Shown: piece after piece, positions 1 through 6,904 of the stretch | Layout of the letters: each line of letters starts with the position of its first letter | How positions within the stretch are numbered: position 1 is the first letter of the stretch | Origin: Luteimonas aestuarii | GTDB taxonomy: Bacteria; Pseudomonadota; Gammaproteobacteria; Xanthomonadales; Xanthomonadaceae | Length of the DNA stretch: 64,000 nucleotides | Assembly: GCF_004357985.1 (NCBI RefSeq) | Contig: NZ_SMTF01000016.1 | Span: 1-64,000, forward strand | Direction of reading: 5' to 3' | Position numbers and translations under genes: made by a program | The notes under the pieces: model-generated | The model's database searches: none | The model's input: only the letters and a program-made list of their open reading frames with translations | Told to the model about the DNA's origin: nothing

Positions 1-65
1 AGCACCAACGCCGACTTCCGACGTGCCGTCCAACGCTTAATCTCTTCTTCCATTACCGCGCTCAT
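1..65 (-). CDS. IS3-type transposase OrfA, N-terminal fragment (runs off window)
   Basis: Only the first 21 codons are in the window; the gene continues beyond the left edge. The visible N-terminus reads MSAVMEEEIKRWTARRKS, which I recognise as the start of a helix-turn-helix OrfA protein of IS3-group elements. The start at 65 is supported by a strong AAGGAGG ribosome site just upstream on the minus strand (about 70-78). OrfA binds the element ends and is normally made with OrfB as a frameshift fusion that carries the DDE integrase domain; OrfB cannot be seen here. The family call rests on a short stretch and on the adjacent element end. Confidence 0.6.
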   Translation of the reverse strand, partial: MSAVMEEEIKRWTARRKSALV

Positions 66-120
66 CTGTGCCTCCTTGGAAAGGTTACACCTGAGCAGGA
101 AATCACTGGGTCATTACACA
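1..120 (-). mobile_element. End of an IS3-family insertion sequence
   Basis: The minus strand starting at 120 reads TGTGTAATGACCCAGTG, a TG-beginning terminus as expected for IS3-group elements, followed about 40 bp on by the ribosome site and OrfA start. The plus-strand boundary therefore falls after the CA at 119-120. The other end is outside the window, so the target duplication cannot be tested. The element abuts the damaged toxin region and may have helped break it. Confidence 0.5.
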
Positions 121-182
121 GCCACGGTACAGGGCGGGCCGAGCCGGAAGACAGGAGGGGACACATCGCACGGGATACATCG

Positions 183-575
183 CGATCTGGCCGAAAAGGG
201 CGTTTATTCTTCCTATACTTACAAATAGGAAATGGAGTTCAAAGACATCACTTAAACCAAACTGAAGTTTTCAATTTTGATAGAAACTTAGGACAGGTAA
301 TTGGTCTTAGAGGCAATGCAGCTACCAGAGCAACGCAACATTACTTAGCCCATCTTCATATGGATGATTTCTATGAGAGATTTAGGAATGCAGGGAAAAT
401 GCCATCGGTATTTAAGTATAATACAGAGTTATATAAATCATTAAGAAATGCTGGTATGGGGAGACTTACGAGTATTAGAGGTGTCTATAGTGCTTTAGGA
501 GAACAATTAAGAAATGGAAAATATCCATGGAACAAAGTAGATAATATTAATGTTAGAAGAGTAGCGCATCATTAA
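183..575 (+). pseudogene. Orphan Rhs/polymorphic-toxin C-terminal nuclease tip
   Basis: The frame is open back to the IS end, but no ATG, GTG or TTG lies upstream of codon 360, and a start at 360 would lose the key motif. The recognisable part begins at about 228 with GNGVQRHHLNQ and continues to NVRRVAHH at the stop. The paired histidines, followed by a helical F-x3-R-x2-G and SLRNAG pattern, resemble the HNH/endonuclease VII-like toxin tips at the ends of Rhs proteins. The Rhs core and its PxxxxDPxG junction are absent. The stretch is strongly AT-rich while the flanks are GC-rich, which indicates transfer. It looks like a silent tip fragment left by recombination. The toxin subfamily is not assigned. 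Confidence 0.6.
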
Positions 576-583
576 ATAAATTT

Positions 584-616
584 AAATATGGGGCTTTTTT
601 AAATATGGGGTTTTTA
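584..616 (+). repeat. Tandem duplication spanning the immunity-gene start
   Basis: Two adjacent copies of about 16-17 bp, AAATATGGGGCTTTTTT (584-600) and AAATATGGGGTTTTTA (601-616). Each contains an ATG. The first ATG (588) gives only four codons before a stop; the second (605) opens the 203-codon gene. It is probably a slippage product. Confidence 0.7.
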
Positions 617-1216
617 GATAATTTATTTGGAAAAAAAATCATTTTGACACCTGAAATGGAAATAATGGCTGAGAAAATGATTGAAAATGATTGGTTAAGA
701 AACTGTGGCAAAACATCAGATTTTGAAACAAAATTTAAAACAGAGTTTGCAAATAGTATAGACGAAGTTGAAAAAAAACTTGCATATAAAAGAGATGTTA
801 AAGGTTTTGTAACATTAGATAATTTATTTATTGAAGCAGGACGTCGAAATCAACTTTTTCTTTCACTAAATCATAAAAATCAATATGGAAGTGCTTGGAA
901 TAAGGCCACAGACGTCATTATTAAAGAATATATTTCAAACTACAAATTTGATTTTAATAAAATACAGGAAACATTTAATTCTAAAATTGGAGTTCAGACT
1001 GACCTATATTTACGTACAATTTTTGTAGAAACTTTACGAGAGATGTATTTTAGAGGTATTGTAGAAAATTATCCAACTTTTTTTACAGATGTTATTGATG
1101 TTTATTTAAAAGGAAATGTGATAATAGGTTGGTTAGGTAAATTTGGTTCCCACAATGTTCAAGTAAAAGAAATATTCCCAATTTTTCCGAATGAGGGAGT
1201 TTTAAACATTTGGTAA
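605..1216 (+). CDS. Probable immunity protein for the adjacent toxin tip
   Basis: A 203-residue acidic/lysine-rich soluble protein starting MGFLDNLFGKK, with no signal peptide or membrane segment. I do not recognise a named family. Its position 29 bp after the toxin tip, in the same orientation and with the same very low GC content, is the standard toxin-immunity arrangement of Rhs C-terminal cassettes. It appears intact, unlike the toxin. Retaining an immunity gene without a working toxin could protect against kin that still carry the toxin. A recognisable ribosome site is lacking because the start lies in a small tandem duplication. The function is inferred from context only. Confidence 0.6.
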   Translation: MGFLDNLFGKKIILTPEMEIMAEKMIENDWLRNCGKTSDFETKFKTEFANSIDEVEKKLAYKRDVKGFVTLDNLFIEAGRRNQLFLSLNHKNQYGSAWNKATDVIIKEYISNYKFDFNKIQETFNSKIGVQTDLYLRTIFVETLREMYFRGIVENYPTFFTDVIDVYLKGNVIIGWLGKFGSHNVQVKEIFPIFPNEGVLNIW

Positions 1217-1317
1217 TGTATCAGATTTGTTGGTAGAAAAATAAATTACTGAAAATCAAAATTTTGGTAACGTTTCAGATATGTTGGTAGAAAAATAAAT
1301 TATTGAAAATTAAAATT
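1210..1317. repeat. Two tandem 54-bp AT-rich repeats at the immunity-gene 3' end
   Basis: Copy one begins TTGGTAATGTATCAG at 1210 and copy two TTGGTAACGTTTCAG at 1264. They share TTGGTAGAAAAATAAATTA and the following GAAAATYAAAATTT with a few substitutions. Copy one contains the last codons and stop of the immunity gene. Confidence 0.8.
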
Positions 1318-1354
1318 TTACCGATATGAAAAATTAAAAAAGGAGTTCTTTGAA

Positions 1355-1423
1355 ATGGTATTAACGGGGAGAAAAGGTGTCAGGGACAGTTTCCGACGCT
1401 TGTCTCTGCCTCTATCAGGATAG
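1355..1423 (+). pseudogene. Truncated start of a second AT-rich island gene
   Basis: An AAAAAAGGAG ribosome site (about 1336-1345) precedes an ATG at 1355. After a few codons (MVLTG) the sequence changes abruptly to GC-rich DNA beginning with a GGTGTCAGGGACA repeat, and the frame closes after 22 codons. The AT-rich island therefore probably continued with another gene whose body was replaced at the junction. The product is unknown. Confidence 0.35.
1369..1392 (+). repeat. REP-like repeat, GAGAAAAGGTGTCAGGGACA type
   Basis: The motif GAGAAAAGGTGTCAGGGACA recurs in degraded form at about 2224-2243 (AGAGAAAAGATGTCAGGGAA) and inverted at about 2748-2768 (TTGTCCCCGACACCATTTCT) and 2768-2783. The copies bracket the broken RAYT gene, as expected of the cognate repeats of such a transposase. 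Confidence 0.55.
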
Positions 1424-1660
1424 GGCGGATTCGAAGCGCTTGACGAATGTCGGCAGGGCCAACCCGCAAGCGGCGCAGTAGGCGCGTAGTTGCAATAGGT
1501 CCATGCGGCGCACGCCGCGTTCGACGTCACTGACATAGGACTGGACGCGTCCGAGCGCTCGGGAGAGCTCGGTCTGCGTAAGGCCGGCACTGGTACGCAT
1601 GTCCCGCAACAGCTGAAGCAGGACTTGGTACTCAGCTTGATGGATGGACTTTGCGGGCAT
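1415..1660 (-). CDS. XRE-family helix-turn-helix regulator
   Basis: An 81-residue single-domain DNA-binding protein. Residues 12-68 form a classic Cro/CI-type HTH: LLRDMRTSAGLTQTELSRAL, then a recognition helix around GRVQSYVSDVERGVRRMDLL, then LRAYCAACGL. Proteins of this size act as small repressors, antitoxins or plasmid/phage-type controllers. No toxin partner is evident; the gene upstream (1807-2214) is divergent. Its own target is probably the 1661-1806 divergent region, but no operator is clear. Confidence 0.85.
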   Translation of the reverse strand: MPAKSIHQAEYQVLLQLLRDMRTSAGLTQTELSRALGRVQSYVSDVERGVRRMDLLQLRAYCAACGLALPTFVKRFESALS

Positions 1661-1806
1661 GCGGGTCGCATCGGCGAGGCCGCAGCTAACCTATATCGGC
1701 TTTCCGGATATCTGAAAAACGGATACGATCTTGTCTGGCGGACAGCAGGGTGCGGTGATTCCTGCTGGCGCGTCCTGCATATGTCGCCGACAAGGAGATG
1801 TCGAAG

Positions 1807-2214
1807 ATGGCCCACCTCGATCAACTGAAAACCGTCGGCGATCGTCTGGCCGACGCGCCCACCCCACTCGAAACCCTGATCGATCGCCTGCAGGGCGGCG
1901 CGAGCAGCACGCTGGCAGATTCCGGCATTGCCCGCCTGGACAGTGGCAGCCTGGATCGGATCGCCGGATGCGCATCGCGCGAGCGCGAGGCTTGCGAGGC
2001 ACGGATGGAGTGCCTGCTGGAACTGCTGGATGTCGCGTTGGCTGGCGACCGGGCGAATATTCCCGATGCACTGCTGCTGGCAACGACGCAACACGTGCTG
2101 CGGCTGCTGAAAGACGCGGGTCGCTGGCATCGACTGGCGGACAACGCTGCCTACTACCGCGACCGTCCCGCCGTGGCCGAACGCATCGCGTGGCATGAGG
2201 CGCAGGTACGGTGA
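1807..2214 (+). CDS. Hypothetical protein, 135 aa
   Basis: Predicted cytoplasmic, mostly helical protein beginning MAHLDQLKTVGDRLADAP. An AAGGAG site at 1792-1797 favours the ATG at 1807 over the one at 1798. I do not recognise a family. It contains two cysteines in a CASREREAC stretch and a leucine-rich middle (CLLELLDVAL). It is divergent from the HTH gene at 1415-1660, which could regulate it. Codon use matches the GC-rich chromosome, so it is probably resident rather than part of the AT-rich island. Confidence 0.5.
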   Translation: MAHLDQLKTVGDRLADAPTPLETLIDRLQGGASSTLADSGIARLDSGSLDRIAGCASREREACEARMECLLELLDVALAGDRANIPDALLLATTQHVLRLLKDAGRWHRLADNAAYYRDRPAVAERIAWHEAQVR

Positions 2215-2331
2215 AAAAGGAAAAGAGAAAAGATGTCAGGGAAAATTACCCAAGAATCCTGGGGGATTCTCCTACGCTGGCGCCGGCGCGAGGCTGATGC
2301 AGCCGAGGATGCGATTCGGTGATGCTGGACC

Positions 2332-2750
2332 ATGGCCCGTCAACCGCGTTTCGACCTTGCAGCAGTGCCGCAGCATGCCAGCTTCATGCCTATGTGTTGA
2401 TGAGCAATCATGTGCATCTGCTGTTGACGCCTGCCAGCGCCGGGGCGGTGTCGCGGCTGATGCATACGTTCGCGCGCAACTACACCGGGCTGTTCAACGG
2501 GCGCCCTGGTCGTAGGGGCACGTTGTGGGAAGGGCGGTTCAAGGCCTGCCTTGTCGACTCGGACCCGTGCTTCCCGGCGTGCAGCCGCTACATCGAGCAC
2601 AATCCGGTGCGCGCTTGGATGGTGGCCAGGCCTGCCGACTATCCCTGGTCGAGCCATGGGGGAACGGCGGATACCGGAAGGATCCCCTGCTGGTCCCGCA
2701 CCCCGAGTACCTGGCGCTGGGATCGGATCCGTCCGAGCGCGCGGGAATTG
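2332..2750 (+). pseudogene. REP-associated tyrosine transposase (RAYT), broken
   Basis: The start MARQPRFDLAAVPQH (from 2332) is typical of RAYT proteins (Y1/HUH transposase relatives that act on REP hairpins), but the frame stops at about 2400. The body resumes in another frame with HAYVLMSNHVHLLLTP (HUH motif) and ACSRYIEHNPVRAW (catalytic tyrosine). A further frame change near 2660 precedes PLLVPHPEYLALGSDP. Comparison with the family shape suggests that roughly 30 residues between PQH and HAYV were deleted and that a second frameshift follows. It is non-functional but still flanked by its REP-like repeats. Confidence 0.8.
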
Positions 2751-2848
2751 TCCCCGACACCATTTCTCCTTCCAGACACCATTTCTCCAGATTCCTTCAT
2801 TTTCCTCCGAGTTGTCCCTTTCTCTCCGAAGCACTAGTTTGGCTGCTT

Positions 2849-3271
2849 ATGAAAGTTCACGCGTCGCTAGTGCTTCTTCTTCTGCTGGGGCCAGTCCAGG
2901 CCGAGAGTATCCCTGTTCCGATTGTCACCTTTGACATGCCGCACGGGGGCTGCCGCCTGAGAGTCGATAGTGATGGCTCTGGATCGCTGGCCTATGGCGC
3001 GTTGCCTGCTTGGATCAAGGTGAAGCCAGGCACTTTTCTACCTGACGCTCTTGCTGGAGAGCTGCGAAGAGCGGTCATTCCGATATCCGACGGCGAGCAT
3101 CCACGACCACCGGGCTCTGTACGGTTCCATGCCTCGGAAGAACTGGCCTGGTTCGGTGACAAGGAGTTGGCGCGGGTGAACTTCCGCAAGGCCTTGTCCA
3201 ACACGGAAGCACTGCGGGGGACGGAGAAGGAAAGAGCGTCCGCTATCGAGGCAACCTGTGGCGAGGTATGA
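2849..3271 (+). CDS. Secreted hypothetical protein
   Basis: A 140-residue protein with a short signal peptide (MKVHASLVLLLLLGPVQAES, cleavage expected after VQA), so it is periplasmic or exported. I do not recognise a family. Visible features are a GGCRLRV segment with one of two cysteines and a C-terminal charged helix ending EATCGEV, so the two cysteines could form a disulfide. The frame is open far upstream through the broken RAYT; the ATG at 2849 is chosen because it begins the signal peptide. Confidence 0.55.
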   Translation: MKVHASLVLLLLLGPVQAESIPVPIVTFDMPHGGCRLRVDSDGSGSLAYGALPAWIKVKPGTFLPDALAGELRRAVIPISDGEHPRPPGSVRFHASEELAWFGDKELARVNFRKALSNTEALRGTEKERASAIEATCGEV

Positions 3272-3378
3272 CGTGGAAAAGGGGGCGGGCGAGAACCGGG
3301 CGATTGCCTCGCGAGGCCACGTCGTTCGCCAAAGCTCGACAAGTGACCTGACCCCGTTCGGCCCCGTCTCGACCGCGG

Positions 3379-3495
3379 CTAGGTCGGCGCGAATACCTTC
3401 GGCGCATTCTTCTCGCGCTTCTCGGCCCGCTTCTCCTTCATGGTCTTCGCCGGCTTCTTCTTCTGTTCCTTCTTCTGGTTCAGGCCCTTGGTCAT
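3379..3495 (-). CDS. Very small lysine-rich protein, 38 aa
   Basis: Reads MTKGLNQKKEQKKKPAKT at the start and ends KNAPKVFAPT. It is extremely basic and probably unstructured. A strong AGGAGG site lies a few bases upstream of the ATG on the minus strand. Short Lys/Glu proteins of the form M(S/T)KGxNxKKExKKKPAKT are conserved across many proteobacteria; their role is unknown, and nucleic-acid or ribosome binding is a guess from composition. Another tiny basic protein of similar character is encoded at 27900-28028. Confidence 0.75.
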   Translation of the reverse strand: MTKGLNQKKEQKKKPAKTMKEKRAEKREKNAPKVFAPT

Positions 3496-4014
3496 TGGAT
3501 CCTCCCGCGCCACCGGCGCTCTACTGCGGATGCAGTGGATCGGGGCAGTATGCGCCTGCGCGCCGACTAAAGGGGATGGAGGGGATCACACGGGACGGAG
3601 TGGCGTGACCCCGGATTCTTCGAGAAAAGCGGGGCCAGGCTGGAGTGTTCCGATTTGCCGCACCCAGCTCACCGGAACTGCGGTGGGGTCGTCATGGCTG
3701 GAATGACGTGACCGCCGACGATATCGTTGCGCCAACGTCCCCATATGTTCGCCATGCGGTGGGACGAGCGGGGTGGGTTCACTTGCCGCGACGCTTGGCT
3801 CGACGATGCGCCGATCGGGCGGAGGCAAACGCCGCGTCTTCGCTTCGACCATCGAGCGAAGGCGCTGGCATGCCGCAGCGGGCTGCGGCCCTGATCCGCG
3901 GGTGGGGCTCGATATCCGCGCTGCCTCTCGGTGCGGCAGGAAAATGAACCTGACCCCATTTTTCCAATCCATGCCGTGCTCGGCGCGTGCTTTCCGACCG
4001 ACAAGGGATCCCGC
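3496..4014. other. Gene-poor stretch with degraded repeats
   Basis: No convincing gene. It contains a GGGGATGGAGGGGATCACAC/GGACGGAGTGGCGTGACCCC type repeat (about 3570-3612), a GGGTTCACTTGCC repeat followed by GACGATGC (3775-3808) and an AATGAACCTGACCCCATTTT box (about 3944-3963). Similar words recur between other genes in the window, so this looks like accumulated miniature repeat debris. Confidence 0.6.
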
Positions 4015-5463
4015 ATGAAAGGCGACTTCTCGCGACTGACTTTCGACCCCCGCAACCGTTTCAGCCAGGTGCTTCAGCAGCAGGGCCGCGTCATGCTGGA
4101 TGCGGACGTCAATGAACAGGGCGCCATCCTGTTGCATCAGCTGCGCACGATGGCGCTGGACCTGTTCGGGTCGTACGCCGCGCCGGCGATGGCGCCAGGT
4201 TTCGGGCTCTCGTTGGCCAGCGCCGATGGCGTGCTGGCGCTGCGCATCGGCGCGGGACGCTACTACGTGCATGGCGTGCTGTGCGAGAACGAGGGCTGCG
4301 ACTATCTCGACCAGCCGCACTTCACCCCGGGCGACGGGACGAACGACGAAGAAGATCCGCTCCGCCACTGGCTGGCCTCGACCGACCGCGACGGCGCGCG
4401 CTTCTGGATCTATCTCAAGGTGTGGGAACGCCATGTGACCCCGCTGGAGATGCCGCACCTGCACGAGGTTGCGCTGGCCGGCCCCGACACCTGCAGCCGC
4501 AGCCAGGTGGTCTGGCAGGTGCGCGCACTCGACATGGCCGCGGTGGAGGCGTCGCTGGCAGCGCGCCTGGAGGCCCTCGGGAACGTTCGGGCGCAGGCCG
4601 GGGATGCGGTGGAGGCCGTCCGCCTGCAGGCGTGGATCGACGCATTGCAGTCCGATCTTTCCCGACTGCGCGCGACGCCCGGCCAAGCCTGCGCGGCGCC
4701 GCTGCGCGTGTTCGATCGCGATGCACCGAAGATGGCCCTGCGACTGGCGCCGCCGGGGTTGGACGATCCCGGCGTCATCGGCCCGTCCGCGGGTTATCGC
4801 GGCCTCGGGAACCACTTGTACCGGATCGAGATCCATCGCCCCGGCCGCGCTGGCGCGGCGACATTCAAATGGTCGCGCGACAACGGCAGCGTGGTCACGC
4901 GCTGGCTTTCAGGAGGCGGCAGGCGCCTGCGCGTGGCGCGCACGGAGGGCTTCGCCGCAGGGCAGTGGGTGGAGCTGAGCGATGAAGTCGATGACCTGTG
5001 CTTTCGCCCGGGCAGCTTTTGCCAGCTCGCAGGGGTGGAGGGCGACGAACTCGTGCTGGCGTCGGATGCGCCACGGGCGGTAGGCGCAACGAGCAAGGTG
5101 CGGCGCTGGGACCAGCAGGCGCGCACGGGCCGGGTGCTAAGCGGGGGCGCCGTGCCGCTGGATGCTGCGTCCGGATCGGCAGCGGACTGGATCGACCTGG
5201 AGGACGGCGTGCAGGTGCGTTTCGACCTGGACGGCGAATACCGCACGGGCGATTACTGGCACGTGGCCATGCGGACCACCGGCGAGACCTGTTGGGAACG
5301 CGACGCCGACGGCGAGCCGCTGGCGCGGGCGCCACACGGACCACGCGTCCACTATGCGCCGCTGGGTTTCGTCGGCATGGATGACGCAGGCAATCCCGGC
5401 GTGGACATGCCCTGCCGTCGCGTCGTGGGCCCGATCGGCACCGGCGGCGATCAACCCGTGTAA
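4015..5463 (+). CDS. DUF6519-domain protein (contractile injection system-associated family)
   Basis: A 482-residue protein whose opening, MKGDFSRLTFDPRNRFSQV with LQQQGRVMLDADVNEQ after it, is the hallmark of DUF6519 proteins. The ATG at 4015 with AAGGGA upstream fits the family start. Family members are often encoded near phage-tail-like contractile injection systems or other large secreted assemblies; their role is not established. Residues about 30-60 may form an oligomerisation helix, and later parts carry beta-rich segments (YRIEIHRPG, ATFKWSRDNGSVVTRW, QVRFDLDGEYRTGDYW). No sheath, tube or baseplate gene is nearby, so it is an orphan here. No signal peptide is seen. Confidence 0.75.
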   Translation: MKGDFSRLTFDPRNRFSQVLQQQGRVMLDADVNEQGAILLHQLRTMALDLFGSYAAPAMAPGFGLSLASADGVLALRIGAGRYYVHGVLCENEGCDYLDQPHFTPGDGTNDEEDPLRHWLASTDRDGARFWIYLKVWERHVTPLEMPHLHEVALAGPDTCSRSQVVWQVRALDMAAVEASLAARLEALGNVRAQAGDAVEAVRLQAWIDALQSDLSRLRATPGQACAAPLRVFDRDAPKMALRLAPPGLDDPGVIGPSAGYRGLGNHLYRIEIHRPGRAGAATFKWSRDNGSVVTRWLSGGGRRLRVARTEGFAAGQWVELSDEVDDLCFRPGSFCQLAGVEGDELVLASDAPRAVGATSKVRRWDQQARTGRVLSGGAVPLDAASGSAADWIDLEDGVQVRFDLDGEYRTGDYWHVAMRTTGETCWERDADGEPLARAPHGPRVHYAPLGFVGMDDAGNPGVDMPCRRVVGPIGTGGDQPV

Positions 5464-5487
5464 GGCGGGCTTGGGCACGCCCTACGT
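5464..5487. repeat. REP (GTAGGGCGGGC family), degraded
   Basis: GGCGGGCTTGGGCACGCCCT directly follows the stop of the DUF6519 gene. It matches the inverted REP consensus seen at 6810-6832 with some decay. Confidence 0.55.
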
Positions 5488-5540
5488 CTACGTTCGCTGG
5501 GCGGGCCACGCCAGGCGCGCCGTATGCGGCATGCAGCCTT

Positions 5541-5563
5541 CGTAGGGTGGGCCCCGGCCCACC
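5541..5563. repeat. REP (GTAGGGTGGGC family)
   Basis: CGTAGGGTGGGCCCCGGCCC plus ACC forms a tight GGGTGGGC/GCCCACC hairpin with a conserved GTAG head. It is the same family as 6190-6212 and 38504-38526. Confidence 0.75.
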
Positions 5564-5638
5564 ACAAAAGATGGGGCATGCCACCCTGGGCCATTCCCCA
5601 CGATTCGTCAGGTCGAGGCCGAATGCCGCGGAGGCGGC

Positions 5639-5956
5639 TCAATAGCCGCGCTGCTTCTCGATGCGGCTGTCGAGGACCGTCTTGAGCTTGTTGCAAGCAC
5701 CGCGGATCGCCTTCTCCATGTCCTCGTCGTCGTGGCTGACGCCGAGCGGGTCGTCGTTCTCCAGCCGGGCCTCGAGCGCGCAGCGCTTGTCGTCCGCGCC
5801 GCCCTTGGTGGAGTTGCTGTCCGACAGGAAGACCTCGATCCGGCTGATACGCGAGGAGAAGCGGCCCAGCGACTGCTCCAGCATTGCGGTGACGCGCGAT
5901 TCCAGTGCATCCGTGCCATCGATGTGGTTGTCGGTGTTCAACTGGATCTGCAGCAT
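5639..5956 (-). CDS. HPF/RaiA-like ribosome hibernation-family protein
   Basis: A 105-residue protein of the size and pattern of the short HPF/RaiA (sigma-54 modulation) family. It opens MLQIQLNTDNHIDGTDALES, then an amphipathic helix (VTAMLEQSLGRFSSRISRIEVFLSD), a charged strand and a C-terminal helix AIRGACNKLKTVLDSRIEKQ. Canonical HPF binds the 30S decoding region in stationary phase. This relative has an insertion-rich middle (STKGGADDKRC) and is not next to rpoN, so it may be a paralogue with a different stress role. The start at 5956 is the first ATG before the family strand. Confidence 0.65.
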   Translation of the reverse strand: MLQIQLNTDNHIDGTDALESRVTAMLEQSLGRFSSRISRIEVFLSDSNSTKGGADDKRCALEARLENDDPLGVSHDDEDMEKAIRGACNKLKTVLDSRIEKQRGY

Positions 5957-6079
5957 GCGTTGTTACTCCGTTTCGATTCCACGCGCAGCGTACCGTTGCG
6001 TGGCGCGTCGGCCATGTGAAGCGGCGCTGGTGGAGTGGATGGCGGCGGGTGGGGTGTGGCGGGGGGCTTTGGGGTGGGT

Positions 6080-6104
6080 TAGGCGGGCTGGAGCCCGCCC
6101 TACG
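6080..6104. repeat. REP (inverted orientation)
   Basis: AGGCGGGCTGGAGCCCGCCC followed by TACG is the inverted form of the GTAGGGCGGGC REP, with further partial CCCGCCCTACG copies immediately after it. Confidence 0.75.
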
Positions 6105-6189
6105 CCCGCCCTACGTCTTACACCCGCCTTACGCCTTCCACGCGTGCCACGCGAGCCGCGCATGGCTGCCTGCCGGAGCACCCATCGGT

Positions 6190-6212
6190 CGTAGGGTGGG
6201 CCCCGGCCCACC
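6190..6212. repeat. REP (forward orientation) upstream of RAYT
   Basis: CGTAGGGTGGGCCCCGGCCC plus ACC. With the inverted copy at 6810-6832 it brackets the RAYT gene, a BIME-like arrangement. Confidence 0.8.
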
Positions 6213-6299
6213 ATGGGTTGTCTCCGCGGCGGGTCTCCTGACGCTGCAATGCGTGGTTAGCGCATGGCGGCGCGGTCATGCGCCTGGCATGTTCCGGGG

Positions 6300-6857
6300 A
6301 TGCCGAACTATCGTCGCGTCCGCGTTCCCGGTGGCACGTACTTCTTCACGGTCGACCTGCTTGAGCGGCAACGCTGCTTGTTGGTGGAGCACATCGACCT
6401 GCTGCGAGATTCCTTCCGCGCCGCGCGTGCGGCGCGTCCGTTCGAGATCATCGCCATCGTGGTGCTGCCGGATCACTTGCACTGCGTGTGGCGTTTGCCG
6501 GACGGCGATGCCGACAATGCCAATCGCTGGGCGCAGATCAAATCCGGCTTCAGCCGCAGGCTGCCCGCCAGCGAACGTCGATCCGCGCGGCGGGTGGCCC
6601 GCCGTGAACGTGGCATCTGGCAACGCCGCTTCTGGGAGCATGTGATCCGGGACGATGACGACTTGCGTCATCACGTCGATTACATCCACTTCAATCCGGT
6701 CAAGCACGGGCATGTCGCACATGCCTGCGATTGGCTGCATTCGTCATTCCGACGGTGGGTCGCGATGGGTCATTACCCGATGGATTGGGCGGCTGGGACG
6801 TTCGGGGATGGCGGGCTTGAGCCCGCCCTACGGGTGGATTGGCGCGAGCGCGGGTGA
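6300..6857 (+). CDS. REP-associated tyrosine transposase (RAYT), intact
   Basis: A 185-residue Y1/HUH-superfamily protein (IS200-like fold, COG1943). Visible signatures are the N-terminal MPNYRRVRVPGGTYFFTV, the HUH motif in IVVLPDHLHCVWRLP (residues about 56-70) and the catalytic tyrosine helix HHVDYIHFNPVKHGHV. Such enzymes nick and join single-stranded REP hairpins and are thought to spread REPs through a genome. Matching REPs lie upstream (6190-6212) and, inverted, inside the 3' end of the gene (6810-6832), so the last residues (GDGGLEPALRV) are encoded by REP DNA. The ATG at 6300 matches the family start; longer starts are less likely. Confidence 0.9.
   Translation: MPNYRRVRVPGGTYFFTVDLLERQRCLLVEHIDLLRDSFRAARAARPFEIIAIVVLPDHLHCVWRLPDGDADNANRWAQIKSGFSRRLPASERRSARRVARRERGIWQRRFWEHVIRDDDDLRHHVDYIHFNPVKHGHVAHACDWLHSSFRRWVAMGHYPMDWAAGTFGDGGLEPALRVDWRERG
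6810..6832. repeat. REP (inverted) overlapping the RAYT 3' end
   Basis: GGCGGGCTTGAGCCCGCCCT followed by ACG. It is the partner of 6190-6212. Confidence 0.8.
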
Positions 6858-6904
6858 TTGACGGGGCCATCCATCCGCCGGGCGAACGCCGACCGGATTG
6901 CAGC

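Larger units (their letters stand above)
5957..6299. other. Intergenic region with REPs and low-complexity GC
   Basis: No gene is supported. It contains a G-rich simple stretch (6030-6080), REP copies at 6080-6104 and 6190-6212, and the likely promoter/leader for the RAYT gene starting at 6300. Confidence 0.6.
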
